Assembly (NCBI GenBank): GCA_964534315.1
Contig: CAZHOV010000151.1
Coordinates: forward strand, 1 to 13,763
DNA: 13,763 bases
Direction of reading: 5' to 3'
Source: CAZHOV01 sp964534315
GTDB taxonomy: Bacteria; Bacteroidota; Bacteroidia; Chitinophagales; Saprospiraceae
The translations under genes and the position numbers were made by a program. Under the pieces are notes generated by a model. The model was not told where the DNA came from and ran no database searches. It saw only the letters and a program-made list of their open reading frames with translations. Below are positions 1 to 6,285 of the stretch, piece by piece. How positions within the stretch are numbered: the first letter of the stretch is position 1; the number at the start of each line of letters is the position of its first letter.

Positions 1-151
1 CCAAACTAGCATTCGTTTTTTTGGACGAGGACGCCCAAACCAGCATTCGTTTTTTGGGCGAGGACGTCCAAACTAGTATTCATTTTTTTGGACGAAAACG
101 TCCAAACTAGCATTTGTTTTTTTGGACGAAAACGTCCAGGCCAGCATTAGG
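1..151. repeat. Tandem array of 33-34 bp palindromic units (left edge cut)
   Basis: Four consecutive units (about 1-33, 34-66, 67-100, 101-134) and a degenerate fifth (135-151) share a core of the form CCAAACTAGCATTCG, then a run of T, then GGACGAGGACG. The unit junctions form small inverted repeats, TTTGGAC...GTCCAAA, around a 6-base GAGGAC or GAAAAC loop. Units differ by several substitutions, and some (for example GGGC opposite GTCC) keep pairing through a G-U wobble. The first unit is incomplete, so the array continues to the left of the window. There are no unique spacers. A single copy of the same motif lies at 1846-1871 and related hairpins occur at 3572-3597, 8677-8694 and 8770-8789. 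Confidence 0.85.
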
Positions 152-245
152 ATACCCAAATCAGCTACAGTTGCCAGACCAACTTTTCAAATAGATTAAT
201 GTTTCTGAAATATCTATGGTGAAATCTCTTTAATTTTTTGAGAAA

Positions 246-833
246 ATGAAGAATCTTGATATTCTAAAAAAGGCACTTAAGGAACTCGCTGGATTACCTG
301 AGCCCGACTTTTCTTTATCAGAAGAATTCTGGCATGAAAGGTCTTTTAAAAAAGGAGAATTGTTTAATAATTACCAAAATGTTTGCAAAGAACTAGGTTT
401 CATATTAGAAGGTACTTTTAGATCATACATCATAGACCAAAAGACTGGAGAAGAAAAGAACGTATTCTTCTATTCCCCAGAAGGTTTTGTAGTCAGTTTT
501 AAGAGCTTTATTAATCAAATTCCCTGTGAGTACTACACTGAGGCACTCACCGATGCCCAAATAATCTATATCGGAATCCATGATTTACAGCATCTTTACA
601 GGGCTTCTCATCACTGGGAACGCCTCGGACGTTTATTGGCTCAAATGGCCTTCAATGTGGTAATAAATAGAGTAGAACGATTCCTGCTACAATCTCCAGA
701 GGAGCATTATCTCAGTTTGCTCCAAGAGCACCCAAATTTAATTGATGATGTGCCACTTTATCATATCTCTTCCTATCTAGGCATTCAAGGCCCCTCATTA
801 AGTAGAATCCGAAAAAGATTGGCAGGCAAATAA
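246..833 (+). CDS. Crp/Fnr-family transcriptional regulator
   Basis: A cytoplasmic DNA-binding regulator of 195 residues, a usual length for the short Bacteroidota members of this family. Residues about 25-112 fit a cyclic-nucleotide-binding-like beta-roll (the GFILEGTFRSYI and FFYSPEGFVVSF stretches are typical). Residues about 123-150 fit the dimerisation helix, and 168-193 (LYHISSYLGIQGPSLSRIRK) the recognition helix-turn-helix. The classical phosphate-binding cassette with its conserved Arg is absent, so cAMP binding is doubtful and the ligand is unknown. The ATG at 246 follows an A/T-rich stretch with no Shine-Dalgarno site, normal for this phylum. The next gene on the same strand, an alpha/beta hydrolase, starts 229 bases downstream and could be a target, but this is inference only. 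Confidence 0.85.
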   Translation: MKNLDILKKALKELAGLPEPDFSLSEEFWHERSFKKGELFNNYQNVCKELGFILEGTFRSYIIDQKTGEEKNVFFYSPEGFVVSFKSFINQIPCEYYTEALTDAQIIYIGIHDLQHLYRASHHWERLGRLLAQMAFNVVINRVERFLLQSPEEHYLSLLQEHPNLIDDVPLYHISSYLGIQGPSLSRIRKRLAGK

Positions 834-838
834 CGATT

Positions 839-852
839 TTAACCCAGGTTAA
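839..852. promoter_or_regulatory. 14 bp perfect palindrome after the regulator gene
   Basis: TTAACC-CA-GGTTAA lies six bases after the stop codon of the Crp/Fnr-like gene and about 210 bases upstream of the hydrolase start. It could be an operator half-site pair or a weak hairpin; no T-run follows, so it is not a convincing terminator. A site this short could arise by chance. Confidence 0.25.
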
Positions 853-1061
853 GGAAATTAGGATGCTTGGTATTTAATTTTGTCATGAGTTCAAATTAAA
901 GCGGCAAATCAAAATTGCTTGTATAATAATTTGTTCGAATGAAATTGACTGAATAATTGAATACTTGGAAATTGTGCAGGAATTTTCATTTGAACCTAAA
1001 AAAATTTTTCTACCAATTTTTTTGCCTTACTACCTATTTATTAACCATTAATAATTTTGTC

Positions 1062-1835
1062 ATGAAAAAATCAAAATCTATTGTCTTAATCCACGGAAAC
1101 TTTGTAAATAACCATACCTGGGCAGCCTGGAAAAAATATTACGAACAAAAAGGGTACACTGTTTATACTCCCGCCAATCCAGGACATGATGGTGAACCTG
1201 CTGAATTGAGAAAAAATATACATCCCGATTTGGCTAACACTGGAATTAAGGAAGTCGTAAAAAATATTGAGCAATTAATAGATACGTTACCAGAAAAGCC
1301 CTTTGTGATTGGCCATTCCATGGCAGGGGTAGTGGTTATGAAATTAATAGAAATGGGTAAAGTCGCTGCCGGAGTAAGTATTGATGGAGCTCCTCCTAAA
1401 AATGTAGCCCCTGCACCTTTTCAAACACTTAAAACGGTATTTCCTGCAATTGGTCTTTTCTCCTCTAAAAAAACGTGGTTGGGTAGCCAAAAGTGGTATG
1501 ACTATGCATTCTTTAATACCTTGCCAGAAAATCAACGAAAAAGTGCTTATGAAAAATATGCAGTCCCCGAGAGTTTTAAAATTAATACGTCACTACTGCT
1601 TAACTCTTATGCAAAAATAGATTTTAAAAAACCGCATGCCCCCCTATTATTTATAGGAGGTGGAAGTGATCATATTTTCCCATCAAGTTTCACCAAACGA
1701 ATTGCTGGAAAATACAAGGATCCTAATAGCAAGGCGGATGTCAAAATCTTTGACGGAAAAAGCCACTTCATCTGTGGCGAACCAGGCTGGGAAAATGTGG
1801 CCGATTATGTTCTGGATTGGTACGAAAAGCTATAA
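1062..1835 (+). CDS. Alpha/beta-fold hydrolase
   Basis: A 257-residue soluble alpha/beta hydrolase. The oxyanion region is HGNFVNNHTW near the N terminus (residues 11-20). The nucleophile elbow is GHSMAG with Ser86. A plausible acid is Asp203 in GGGSDHIFPS, and the catalytic His is His235 in GKSHFICGEPGW. The three residues occur in the canonical order and spacing, so an active esterase or related hydrolase is expected; the substrate cannot be read from the sequence. The frame is open upstream to 957, but that extension starts with a non-ATG codon and encodes an unrelated-looking Phe/Leu-rich stretch. The ATG at 1062, directly before the first beta strand (KSIVLIHG), is the better start. There is no signal peptide from this start. 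Confidence 0.85.
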   Translation: MKKSKSIVLIHGNFVNNHTWAAWKKYYEQKGYTVYTPANPGHDGEPAELRKNIHPDLANTGIKEVVKNIEQLIDTLPEKPFVIGHSMAGVVVMKLIEMGKVAAGVSIDGAPPKNVAPAPFQTLKTVFPAIGLFSSKKTWLGSQKWYDYAFFNTLPENQRKSAYEKYAVPESFKINTSLLLNSYAKIDFKKPHAPLLFIGGGSDHIFPSSFTKRIAGKYKDPNSKADVKIFDGKSHFICGEPGWENVADYVLDWYEKL

Positions 1836-1845
1836 TAATTAATTG

Positions 1846-1871
1846 GGGTTTGGACGAGGACGTCCAAACCC
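1846..1871. repeat. Single copy of the GGAC/GTCC palindromic repeat, possible bidirectional terminator
   Basis: Arms GGGTTTGGAC (1846-1855) and GTCCAAACCC (1862-1871) pair perfectly over 10 bp around a GAGGAC loop, followed by CGCATTCGTTTATTAG. This matches the unit of the array at 1-151. It lies between the convergent ends of the hydrolase (1835) and the cyclase (1914), so it could end transcription from both sides. Confidence 0.75.
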
Positions 1872-1913
1872 GCATTCGTTTATTAGACAAGGAGCTAAAT
1901 TTGTCATTCAGCA

Positions 1914-2996
1914 CTACTTCTCAACTCTAGTTACCCCATGAAGCGCCACTAATTGCTTTTTCCCCTTGAGCGATTCTTCACCGAAGGAAATACTTTGAAT
2001 TCGATTATCAGGAAGAAGTTTTTGGAATAATTCGTCAGATATCAATAGTTGCTGGTTAAGAACATTACATTTACCTTCTATACGTGCTGCGGTGTTGAGG
2101 ACATCCCCATGGTAGGAAATCTCTCTTTTTATCACTCCCACTTCCGCCACCGTCACGTCCCCTAAATGGATACCAGCCTTGAAAACAGGTTGAATGCCAT
2201 AGGCTCTTTGATAGTAATCCGACTTGGTAGCTAATTCCTCCATAAAGCTGAAATAGCAATGAATACAATTGTTATTTTCAAGACCTGCTTCCACCGTCCA
2301 ACTCAAAATAGCTTCGTCGCCTACATATTGATAGATCTCTACATGGTGTTTTCTAATCGCGGGAGTGAGGTCTGCAAAGCAATCCTGAATCAGGCGGCTG
2401 AACTTGATATGTCCAAGCTTTTCAGCAAGGGTAGTGGATGATTTTAGGTCCAGAAACATAAAAATACGCTGCTCTTCCCTCGGATTCCGGTACTTTCCGA
2501 TAAACATATTCCAAAGTACCCCGGGCCCAAACTTTTGACTGACCATCCGGATAAAGGAGATTAAGGAAGAAAACAACAAGAAAAAAACAAAAACGACCCA
2601 ATAGATCTTACTGCGCAAAATTCCGATAATTTCCCCCCACGCCAGGGATGAACCACTAAAAGCTATCGCAAGCGTGAGTCCAATGGCCATCAATATTTTC
2701 ACAGCAAAAAAGGATGCAATCAACTTACCCAATAAAATATATCCATAGGAATGCCGCTGAAAGTAGGGGTGGTCAAAAATTAATTCGAGTGTGGCATAGA
2801 CGATTCCTACCATAGACCCTAGAACTAAACTTATCAGTAAATAGTTTTTTGGAAGCATCATTCCAAGCATTTCCTCGATTACCGTCTTATTCACTCCATA
2901 ACCACGAAGAAATATGAATAGATAAGCTCCAATGATTCCTACAAGGATCATTTGCAGGTAGAAAGAAGTGATTGACTTTAGGTTGTTTTGTAACAT
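1914..2996 (-). CDS. Membrane-anchored class III adenylate/guanylate cyclase-like protein
   Basis: A 360-residue protein with about four membrane segments in the N-terminal half (roughly 14-31, 50-71, 85-112, 130-149) and a cytoplasmic class III nucleotide cyclase domain at about 176-345. The first metal Asp is Asp183 in FLDLKSST, the second is Asp227 in YVGDE, and the transition-state Asn/Arg are Asn301 and Arg305 in DVLNTAARIE. The residues that usually choose the purine look altered: Gln223 stands where adenylate cyclases have Lys, and Ser294 where they have Asp. Nucleotide specificity is therefore uncertain. An upstream in-frame TTG at 3047 would add 17 residues, but the ATG at 2996 is preferred because a promoter-like -7 box overlaps that TTG. 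The gene converges with the hydrolase gene. Confidence 0.85.
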   Translation of the reverse strand: MLQNNLKSITSFYLQMILVGIIGAYLFIFLRGYGVNKTVIEEMLGMMLPKNYLLISLVLGSMVGIVYATLELIFDHPYFQRHSYGYILLGKLIASFFAVKILMAIGLTLAIAFSGSSLAWGEIIGILRSKIYWVVFVFFLLFSSLISFIRMVSQKFGPGVLWNMFIGKYRNPREEQRIFMFLDLKSSTTLAEKLGHIKFSRLIQDCFADLTPAIRKHHVEIYQYVGDEAILSWTVEAGLENNNCIHCYFSFMEELATKSDYYQRAYGIQPVFKAGIHLGDVTVAEVGVIKREISYHGDVLNTAARIEGKCNVLNQQLLISDELFQKLLPDNRIQSISFGEESLKGKKQLVALHGVTRVEK

Positions 2997-3044
2997 TTTG
3001 GGAATACAATTTCGGATCTTTTGAAGGTCATGAAAACATGAAGT

Positions 3045-3052
3045 CAAATGTA
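3045..3052 (-). promoter_or_regulatory. Candidate Bacteroidota -7 promoter box for the cyclase gene
   Basis: Read on the minus strand this is TACATTTG, matching the TAnnTTTG -7 consensus described for Bacteroidota primary sigma factors. It would give a leader of about 40 bases before the ATG at 2996. No good TTTG -33 element is present at the usual 19-21 base spacing, so the call is tentative. Confidence 0.3.
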
Positions 3053-3135
3053 ATTATTTCCAAACACTATCTTTCCCTTAAAATTCCTTCAAAAGGAATC
3101 TAATCAAAAAGAATGCTTATACTGAAGTATTGAAC

Positions 3136-3408
3136 ATGTGGATCTCTCCTCCCAATTGGGTACAAAATGGATATAACATGGCCTTTGTATCTGCCAATGG
3201 AGATAGTCTTAAGGGTACATTCGTTGGTGTTGCATATCCATTTCTTGATTATGGAGCTATCCCTCTTGCAGGTGACGGAACTTATGAAATTATAGAAGGA
3301 ACCGGCAGGTTTGAAAGATACACTGGAGATGGAACTTACTTCTGGCGTCCAAGTCCCGATAGACCCGAAAATTATCTTGAATTTAACGGAACATTGACTA
3401 AACCTTAG
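3136..3408 (+). CDS. Probable 5'-truncated remnant of an exported beta-barrel-like protein
   Basis: The reading frame is open from 3082 to the stop at 3408, with TTG at 3130 and the first ATG at 3136, which would give 90 residues. The protein carries VSANGDSLKGTF and later GDGTYEIIEGTGRFERYTGDGTY. These resemble the C-terminal half of small secreted or lipoprotein proteins with the 'ANGD...GGTGRF...G.GT' pattern found in Bacteroidota. Such proteins normally begin with a signal peptide and a longer N-terminal half, and neither is present here. Upstream codons continue in frame without an obvious start, which fits loss of the 5' end. I read it as a gene remnant; it could still be a short expressed hypothetical protein. 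A good terminator-like hairpin follows it. Confidence 0.45.
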   Translation: MWISPPNWVQNGYNMAFVSANGDSLKGTFVGVAYPFLDYGAIPLAGDGTYEIIEGTGRFERYTGDGTYFWRPSPDRPENYLEFNGTLTKP

Positions 3409-3750
3409 TTTTTAGAAAACTGCTCGATTGATTTAGACATAAGTCATCTCGAAAAAATCCAGGATGACTTACGAGCCTTTTTTAACTAAGATTAAAGGGC
3501 TTAAGCCTATTTTGCAACAAATAATTTACGGCCCTTTCTAGGTTTCTTCAAGGAAAAAATATGAATTATTTCGTCCAGCATCACTTAATGCGGGACGGGA
3601 TGATTCATGTTTATTTTCTCTCCCTTCATTAAGTTCATTTCACCCCTCTTTCTGTTCAATTCACCTTTTTTAACTCTCCAAACCCCTTCCAATTCCTGCA
3701 CATTTGTATTGAAGTTATTTAAAGTCATTAACCAATAAAAACCTAAAACA
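3409..3750. other. Gene-free interval with hairpins and a pyrimidine-rich tract
   Basis: This 342-base interval holds the terminator-like hairpin at 3422-3483 and a second hairpin at 3572-3597. In the second, CGTCC and GCAT pair with ATGC and GGACG around one A-G mismatch and a CACTTA loop. A pyrimidine-rich stretch follows at about 3611-3695, with loosely repeating TTCAtTtCACC-like blocks. The minus-strand frame through this tract reads as low-complexity Lys/Gly/Glu/Asn repeats and runs into the DUF2147-like gene, so it is not taken as coding. No convincing promoter was found just upstream of 3751. Confidence 0.5.
3422..3483 (+). terminator. Nested hairpin followed by T-run, likely Rho-independent terminator
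   Basis: Outer arms GCTCG (3422-3426) and CGAGC (3472-3476) enclose inner arms TAAGTCATC (3440-3448) and GATGACTTA (3463-3471). A run of six T follows at 3478-3483. It lies 13 bases after the stop of the truncated gene, which suggests the 3' end of that transcription unit is still intact. Confidence 0.55.
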
Positions 3751-4116
3751 ATGCAAAGTTTAATGTTTCTAATGTTCAGTGCAATACTTGGAATGGGTAC
3801 GATCAACTCAAATGACAGCGATAAAATCCTTGGTCAATGGACGGATGAAGACCAAACCCGCATATTGGAATTTGTTAAAAATGGAGATGTCTATGAAGCC
3901 ATCATCATCGAGGCTGATCCGGCTTCTTATATCGGTAAGAAACAAATTACTTCCTTGAAATTTCATAAGAAAAATGTGTACAAAGACGGCACCCTTCATA
4001 TCCTTAAGAAAGACCGAACGGCCACTTGCTCTGCCAAACTAATCAGCGATACCGAAATGAAGCTGAAAGTTAGTATTGGTATGATGTCTAAGTCAGCGGT
4101 CTGGACGAAATTATAG
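3751..4116 (+). CDS. Small exported DUF2147-like protein
   Basis: A 121-residue protein with a probable N-terminal signal peptide (hydrophobic MQSLMFLMFSAILGMG, cleavage likely near residue 17-22). It continues as a single beta-rich domain starting KILGQWTDEDQTRILEFVKNGDVYEAIII and ending MMSKSAVWTKL. This order (ILGxW at the start, charged strand, central Tyr/Lys-rich strand, terminal W) resembles DUF2147 domains, which are typically somewhat longer secreted proteins of unknown function in Bacteroidota. The match is by eye. The role is unknown; the location would be the periplasm. The start at 3751 is the first ATG and gives the complete signal peptide. It appears to be a single-gene unit closed by the strong hairpin at 4122-4162. 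Confidence 0.65.
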   Translation: MQSLMFLMFSAILGMGTINSNDSDKILGQWTDEDQTRILEFVKNGDVYEAIIIEADPASYIGKKQITSLKFHKKNVYKDGTLHILKKDRTATCSAKLISDTEMKLKVSIGMMSKSAVWTKL

Positions 4117-4121
4117 TATTT

Positions 4122-4171
4122 GAATGGGAAGCAGTAGTCCTCGGGTCTACTGCTTCCCATTCTTCTCCTTT
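4122..4171 (+). terminator. 16 bp perfect stem-loop after the DUF2147-like gene
   Basis: GAATGGGAAGCAGTAG (4122-4137) pairs perfectly with CTACTGCTTCCCATTC (4147-4162) around a 9-base loop, six bases past the stop codon. The following tract TTCTCCTTT is only partly T-rich, so termination may be imperfect. The hairpin abuts the left end of the long repeat that starts at about 4172. Confidence 0.7.
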
Positions 4172-4511
4172 GGGGAGGTGGCATGCGCCATTGTGATAAG
4201 AATATCGAAAGAAAGTTTTGACTTCAAAGGATTCTTTTTTAATCCCAAAGGGATTGAATATGTATAGCCCCCAATGATAATTGGGGGTATAAAAAATGGG
4301 AGCGCTCCAACCCTTTCGGGGTTGAATAATGGCAAAGACTCGGGAAATATTCAACCCCTGCCCGGGGTTGTCAGATCACGTTCTTTATAACCCGGCATTT
4401 CATACCGGACTATACACCTTTTATCCCTTCAGGATAAATCAAGTGATACCATCTTTTTGTCGCTTTTTGTAACACAACATTATATCGCATGCCAAGAGGC
4501 TAGGAGGGGCT
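4172..4511 (+). repeat. Hairpin-rich intergenic repeat element, copy A (left end degenerate)
   Basis: About 340 bases that recur at 5904-6248 in the same orientation with roughly 14 substitutions and one 5-base length difference by eye. It contains six successive small inverted repeats: AATCCC/GGGATT (4241-4255), CCCCCAAT/ATTGGGGG (4268-4287), CAACCC/GGGTTG (4308-4324), CAACCCC/GGGGTTG (4352-4370), a CCCGG/CCGG pair near 4391-4408, and TTTATCC/GGATAAA (about 4420-4438). The right end, AGAGGCTAGGAGGGGCT (4495-4511), matches the terminal repeat of copy B at 16 of 17 bases. The matching left terminus has decayed. It encodes no plausible protein. Confidence 0.85.
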
Positions 4512-4549
4512 AATCATCCAAACGAATTACGTAGAAAAAGATAACTATA

Positions 4550-5860
4550 ATGAAATATTCCATAATCCTGTTCTTAATGCTACTTGGCCTTCGGGGAACG
4601 GCTCAGATCCAATTCCATTCCTTTAAAGAGGTGTTGAAGTATGCAGATGATCATGCTTTTGCCATACAAAGCGCAAAGATTGGAGAACAAATCGCCGTTT
4701 CGGAAAAGAAGGAAGCCGGGGCAGATCTATTTCCTAGTATTAATCCTTCTTTCGGTTATACGGACAATATCACCTTGCAGCCAGCATTGGTGCCTGCACA
4801 AATTTTTAATCCCGAAGCTCCGGATGGTGCTTTTGAGGAATTGACTTTTGGAACGAAGTATAATTATGCTGCTTCTTTACAAGTTCAATGGGACGTATTG
4901 AATTTTCAAAAAATATTTGCTTTACAAACAGCTAATACGGCAACAGAATCCAGCAAAATCAAAACAGAAATCAATAGATTCAAAACGTATAACCAATTGG
5001 CTTCAACCTACTATTCTATCCTTTTAACACAGGAATCTATCCGAATTTATGAGGAAAATGTTGATGTCTCAGCGTCCATTTATGAACATGCCCAGGAGAA
5101 ATATCAACAAGGAATCATCAGTGAAGCAGATTTGAATAGGGCAAAAATCCAACAACGCCAAAACCAACGAAATTTAAAAAACGCAAAAAACAACCTGGAG
5201 CAATTTTATCTGCAGTTTCAAAGCCAATTGAATACTAATGAACCCATTACGATTACCGATGCTCCCCAAAATTTTGAATTGGAGCATACAGCCATTCAGA
5301 ATAGACATCCGGAAGTACTCCTCCAAGAAGCAGAAGTCCTAAAATATCAATCTATAGTAAAACAAACGAAAGCCATCCGATATCCTTCACTCAGCCTGGT
5401 TTATCAAAACAATAGAAACTGGGCAACAAACGATTTTATGGGATTTTCCAATGCCAATGAACTTCCCCAACAGTTCTTTGGGGTTCAGCTAAATTTATCC
5501 GGTCTTTTAAGTCCTTCTACCAAGCAAAAGATCAATCAATCGAAAGGAAATTTACAAATACAACAGTTGCAATTAGAAAACACCATATTGGTGAAACAGC
5601 AAGAAGACGAACTCTTGCAACTCCAATTGAAGCAGGCTGCTGACCAATTGGCAGAAAACAAGGAAATACTTGCCCTTCAAAAGCAAAACGATGTGCATGC
5701 GGAGAATAAATACCAAAGCGAACTGATCAGTTTGGACGACCGCCTGAATAAATACGGTGATTTATTGGCCGTCCAGGATAACTATTTGCAAAGCCTGGCG
5801 GCATATACATTGGCACAGTATAAGATTTATATTCGGCAGATAGATTTTAAAGCCAATTAA
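4550..5860 (+). CDS. TolC-family outer membrane factor
   Basis: A 436-residue outer membrane efflux protein. Residues 1-18 form a signal peptide (MKYSIILFLMLLGLRGTA, cleavage likely before QIQ). The mature part has the two OEP-type halves of TolC proteins: long Gln/Asn/Lys-rich helices at about 115-220 and 320-420, separated by strands that would form the barrel. The sequence ends in a helical segment (LAQYKIYIRQIDFKAN). TolC proteins trimerise to form the exit channel across the outer membrane for a periplasmic adaptor and inner membrane pump. Those partners are encoded next, after the copy B repeat, in the same direction. The start is the only ATG that gives the full signal peptide. The gene is bracketed by direct repeats at 4172-4511 and 5882-6248. 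Confidence 0.9.
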   Translation: MKYSIILFLMLLGLRGTAQIQFHSFKEVLKYADDHAFAIQSAKIGEQIAVSEKKEAGADLFPSINPSFGYTDNITLQPALVPAQIFNPEAPDGAFEELTFGTKYNYAASLQVQWDVLNFQKIFALQTANTATESSKIKTEINRFKTYNQLASTYYSILLTQESIRIYEENVDVSASIYEHAQEKYQQGIISEADLNRAKIQQRQNQRNLKNAKNNLEQFYLQFQSQLNTNEPITITDAPQNFELEHTAIQNRHPEVLLQEAEVLKYQSIVKQTKAIRYPSLSLVYQNNRNWATNDFMGFSNANELPQQFFGVQLNLSGLLSPSTKQKINQSKGNLQIQQLQLENTILVKQQEDELLQLQLKQAADQLAENKEILALQKQNDVHAENKYQSELISLDDRLNKYGDLLAVQDNYLQSLAAYTLAQYKIYIRQIDFKAN

Positions 5861-5881
5861 AAAGAGTAAGGTGTGAATTAA

Positions 5882-6248
5882 AGCCCCTCCTAGCCTCCCC
5901 AGAGGGGAGGTGGCATGCGGCATAAAGTTATGATAAGAATAACGAAAGAAAGTTTTGACTTCAACGGATTCTTTTTTAATCCCAAAGGGATTGAATGTGT
6001 ATAGCCCCCAATGATAATTGGGGGGATAAAAAATGGGAGCGCTTCAACCCTTTCGGGGTTGAATAATAGCAAAGACTCGGGAAATATTCAACCCCTGCCC
6101 GGGGTTGTCAGATCACATTCTTTATAACCCGGCATTTCATACCGGGCCATACACCTTTTATCCCTTCAGGATAAATCAAGTGATACCATCTTTTTGTCGC
6201 TTTTTATTACACAGCATTATATTGCATGCCAGGAGGCTAGGAGGGGCT
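5882..6248 (+). repeat. Hairpin-rich intergenic repeat element, copy B (intact ends)
   Basis: A 367-base element ending in perfect 17 bp inverted repeats, AGCCCCTCCTAGCCTCC (5882-5898) and its complement (6232-6248). The pairing continues inward with TGGCATGC (5911-5918) against GCATGCCA (6224-6231) if a 12-base insertion in the left arm is skipped. That insertion is itself part of a hairpin, CCTCCCC-AGA-GGGGAGG (5894-5910). The interior repeats copy A, including its six small hairpins. No target-site duplication is visible and no transposase is encoded, so this is at most a non-autonomous element. It occupies most of the gap between the TolC and adaptor genes. Confidence 0.85.
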
Positions 6249-6285
6249 CAACCCCCACAATACCATCAAAAAAATCATTCAAAAA

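Noticed and set aside
1..151. Possible CRISPR array
   Set aside because: The units follow one another directly with no unique spacers, and they diverge from each other; no cas gene is present.
1052..1059. TAATTTTG as a -7 promoter box for the hydrolase
   Set aside because: It lies two bases before the start codon, so transcription would begin inside the gene, and no -33 element is at the right distance.
957..1061. N-terminal extension of the hydrolase
   Set aside because: It starts from a non-ATG codon, is low-complexity Phe/Leu-rich sequence, and the ATG at 1062 sits directly before the first conserved strand.
2997..3047. Cyclase start at the TTG at 3047
   Set aside because: It overlaps the candidate -7 box and adds a polar stretch with no family resemblance; the ATG at 2996 fits better.
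3585..3806. Minus-strand 73-residue frame
   Set aside because: It runs over the DUF2147-like start and a repetitive purine tract; its composition looks like an artefact of low complexity.
4088..4354. Minus-strand frames within repeat copy A, with a matching frame in copy B
   Set aside because: They translate hairpin-rich repeat DNA and owe their similarity to the duplication, not to coding constraint.
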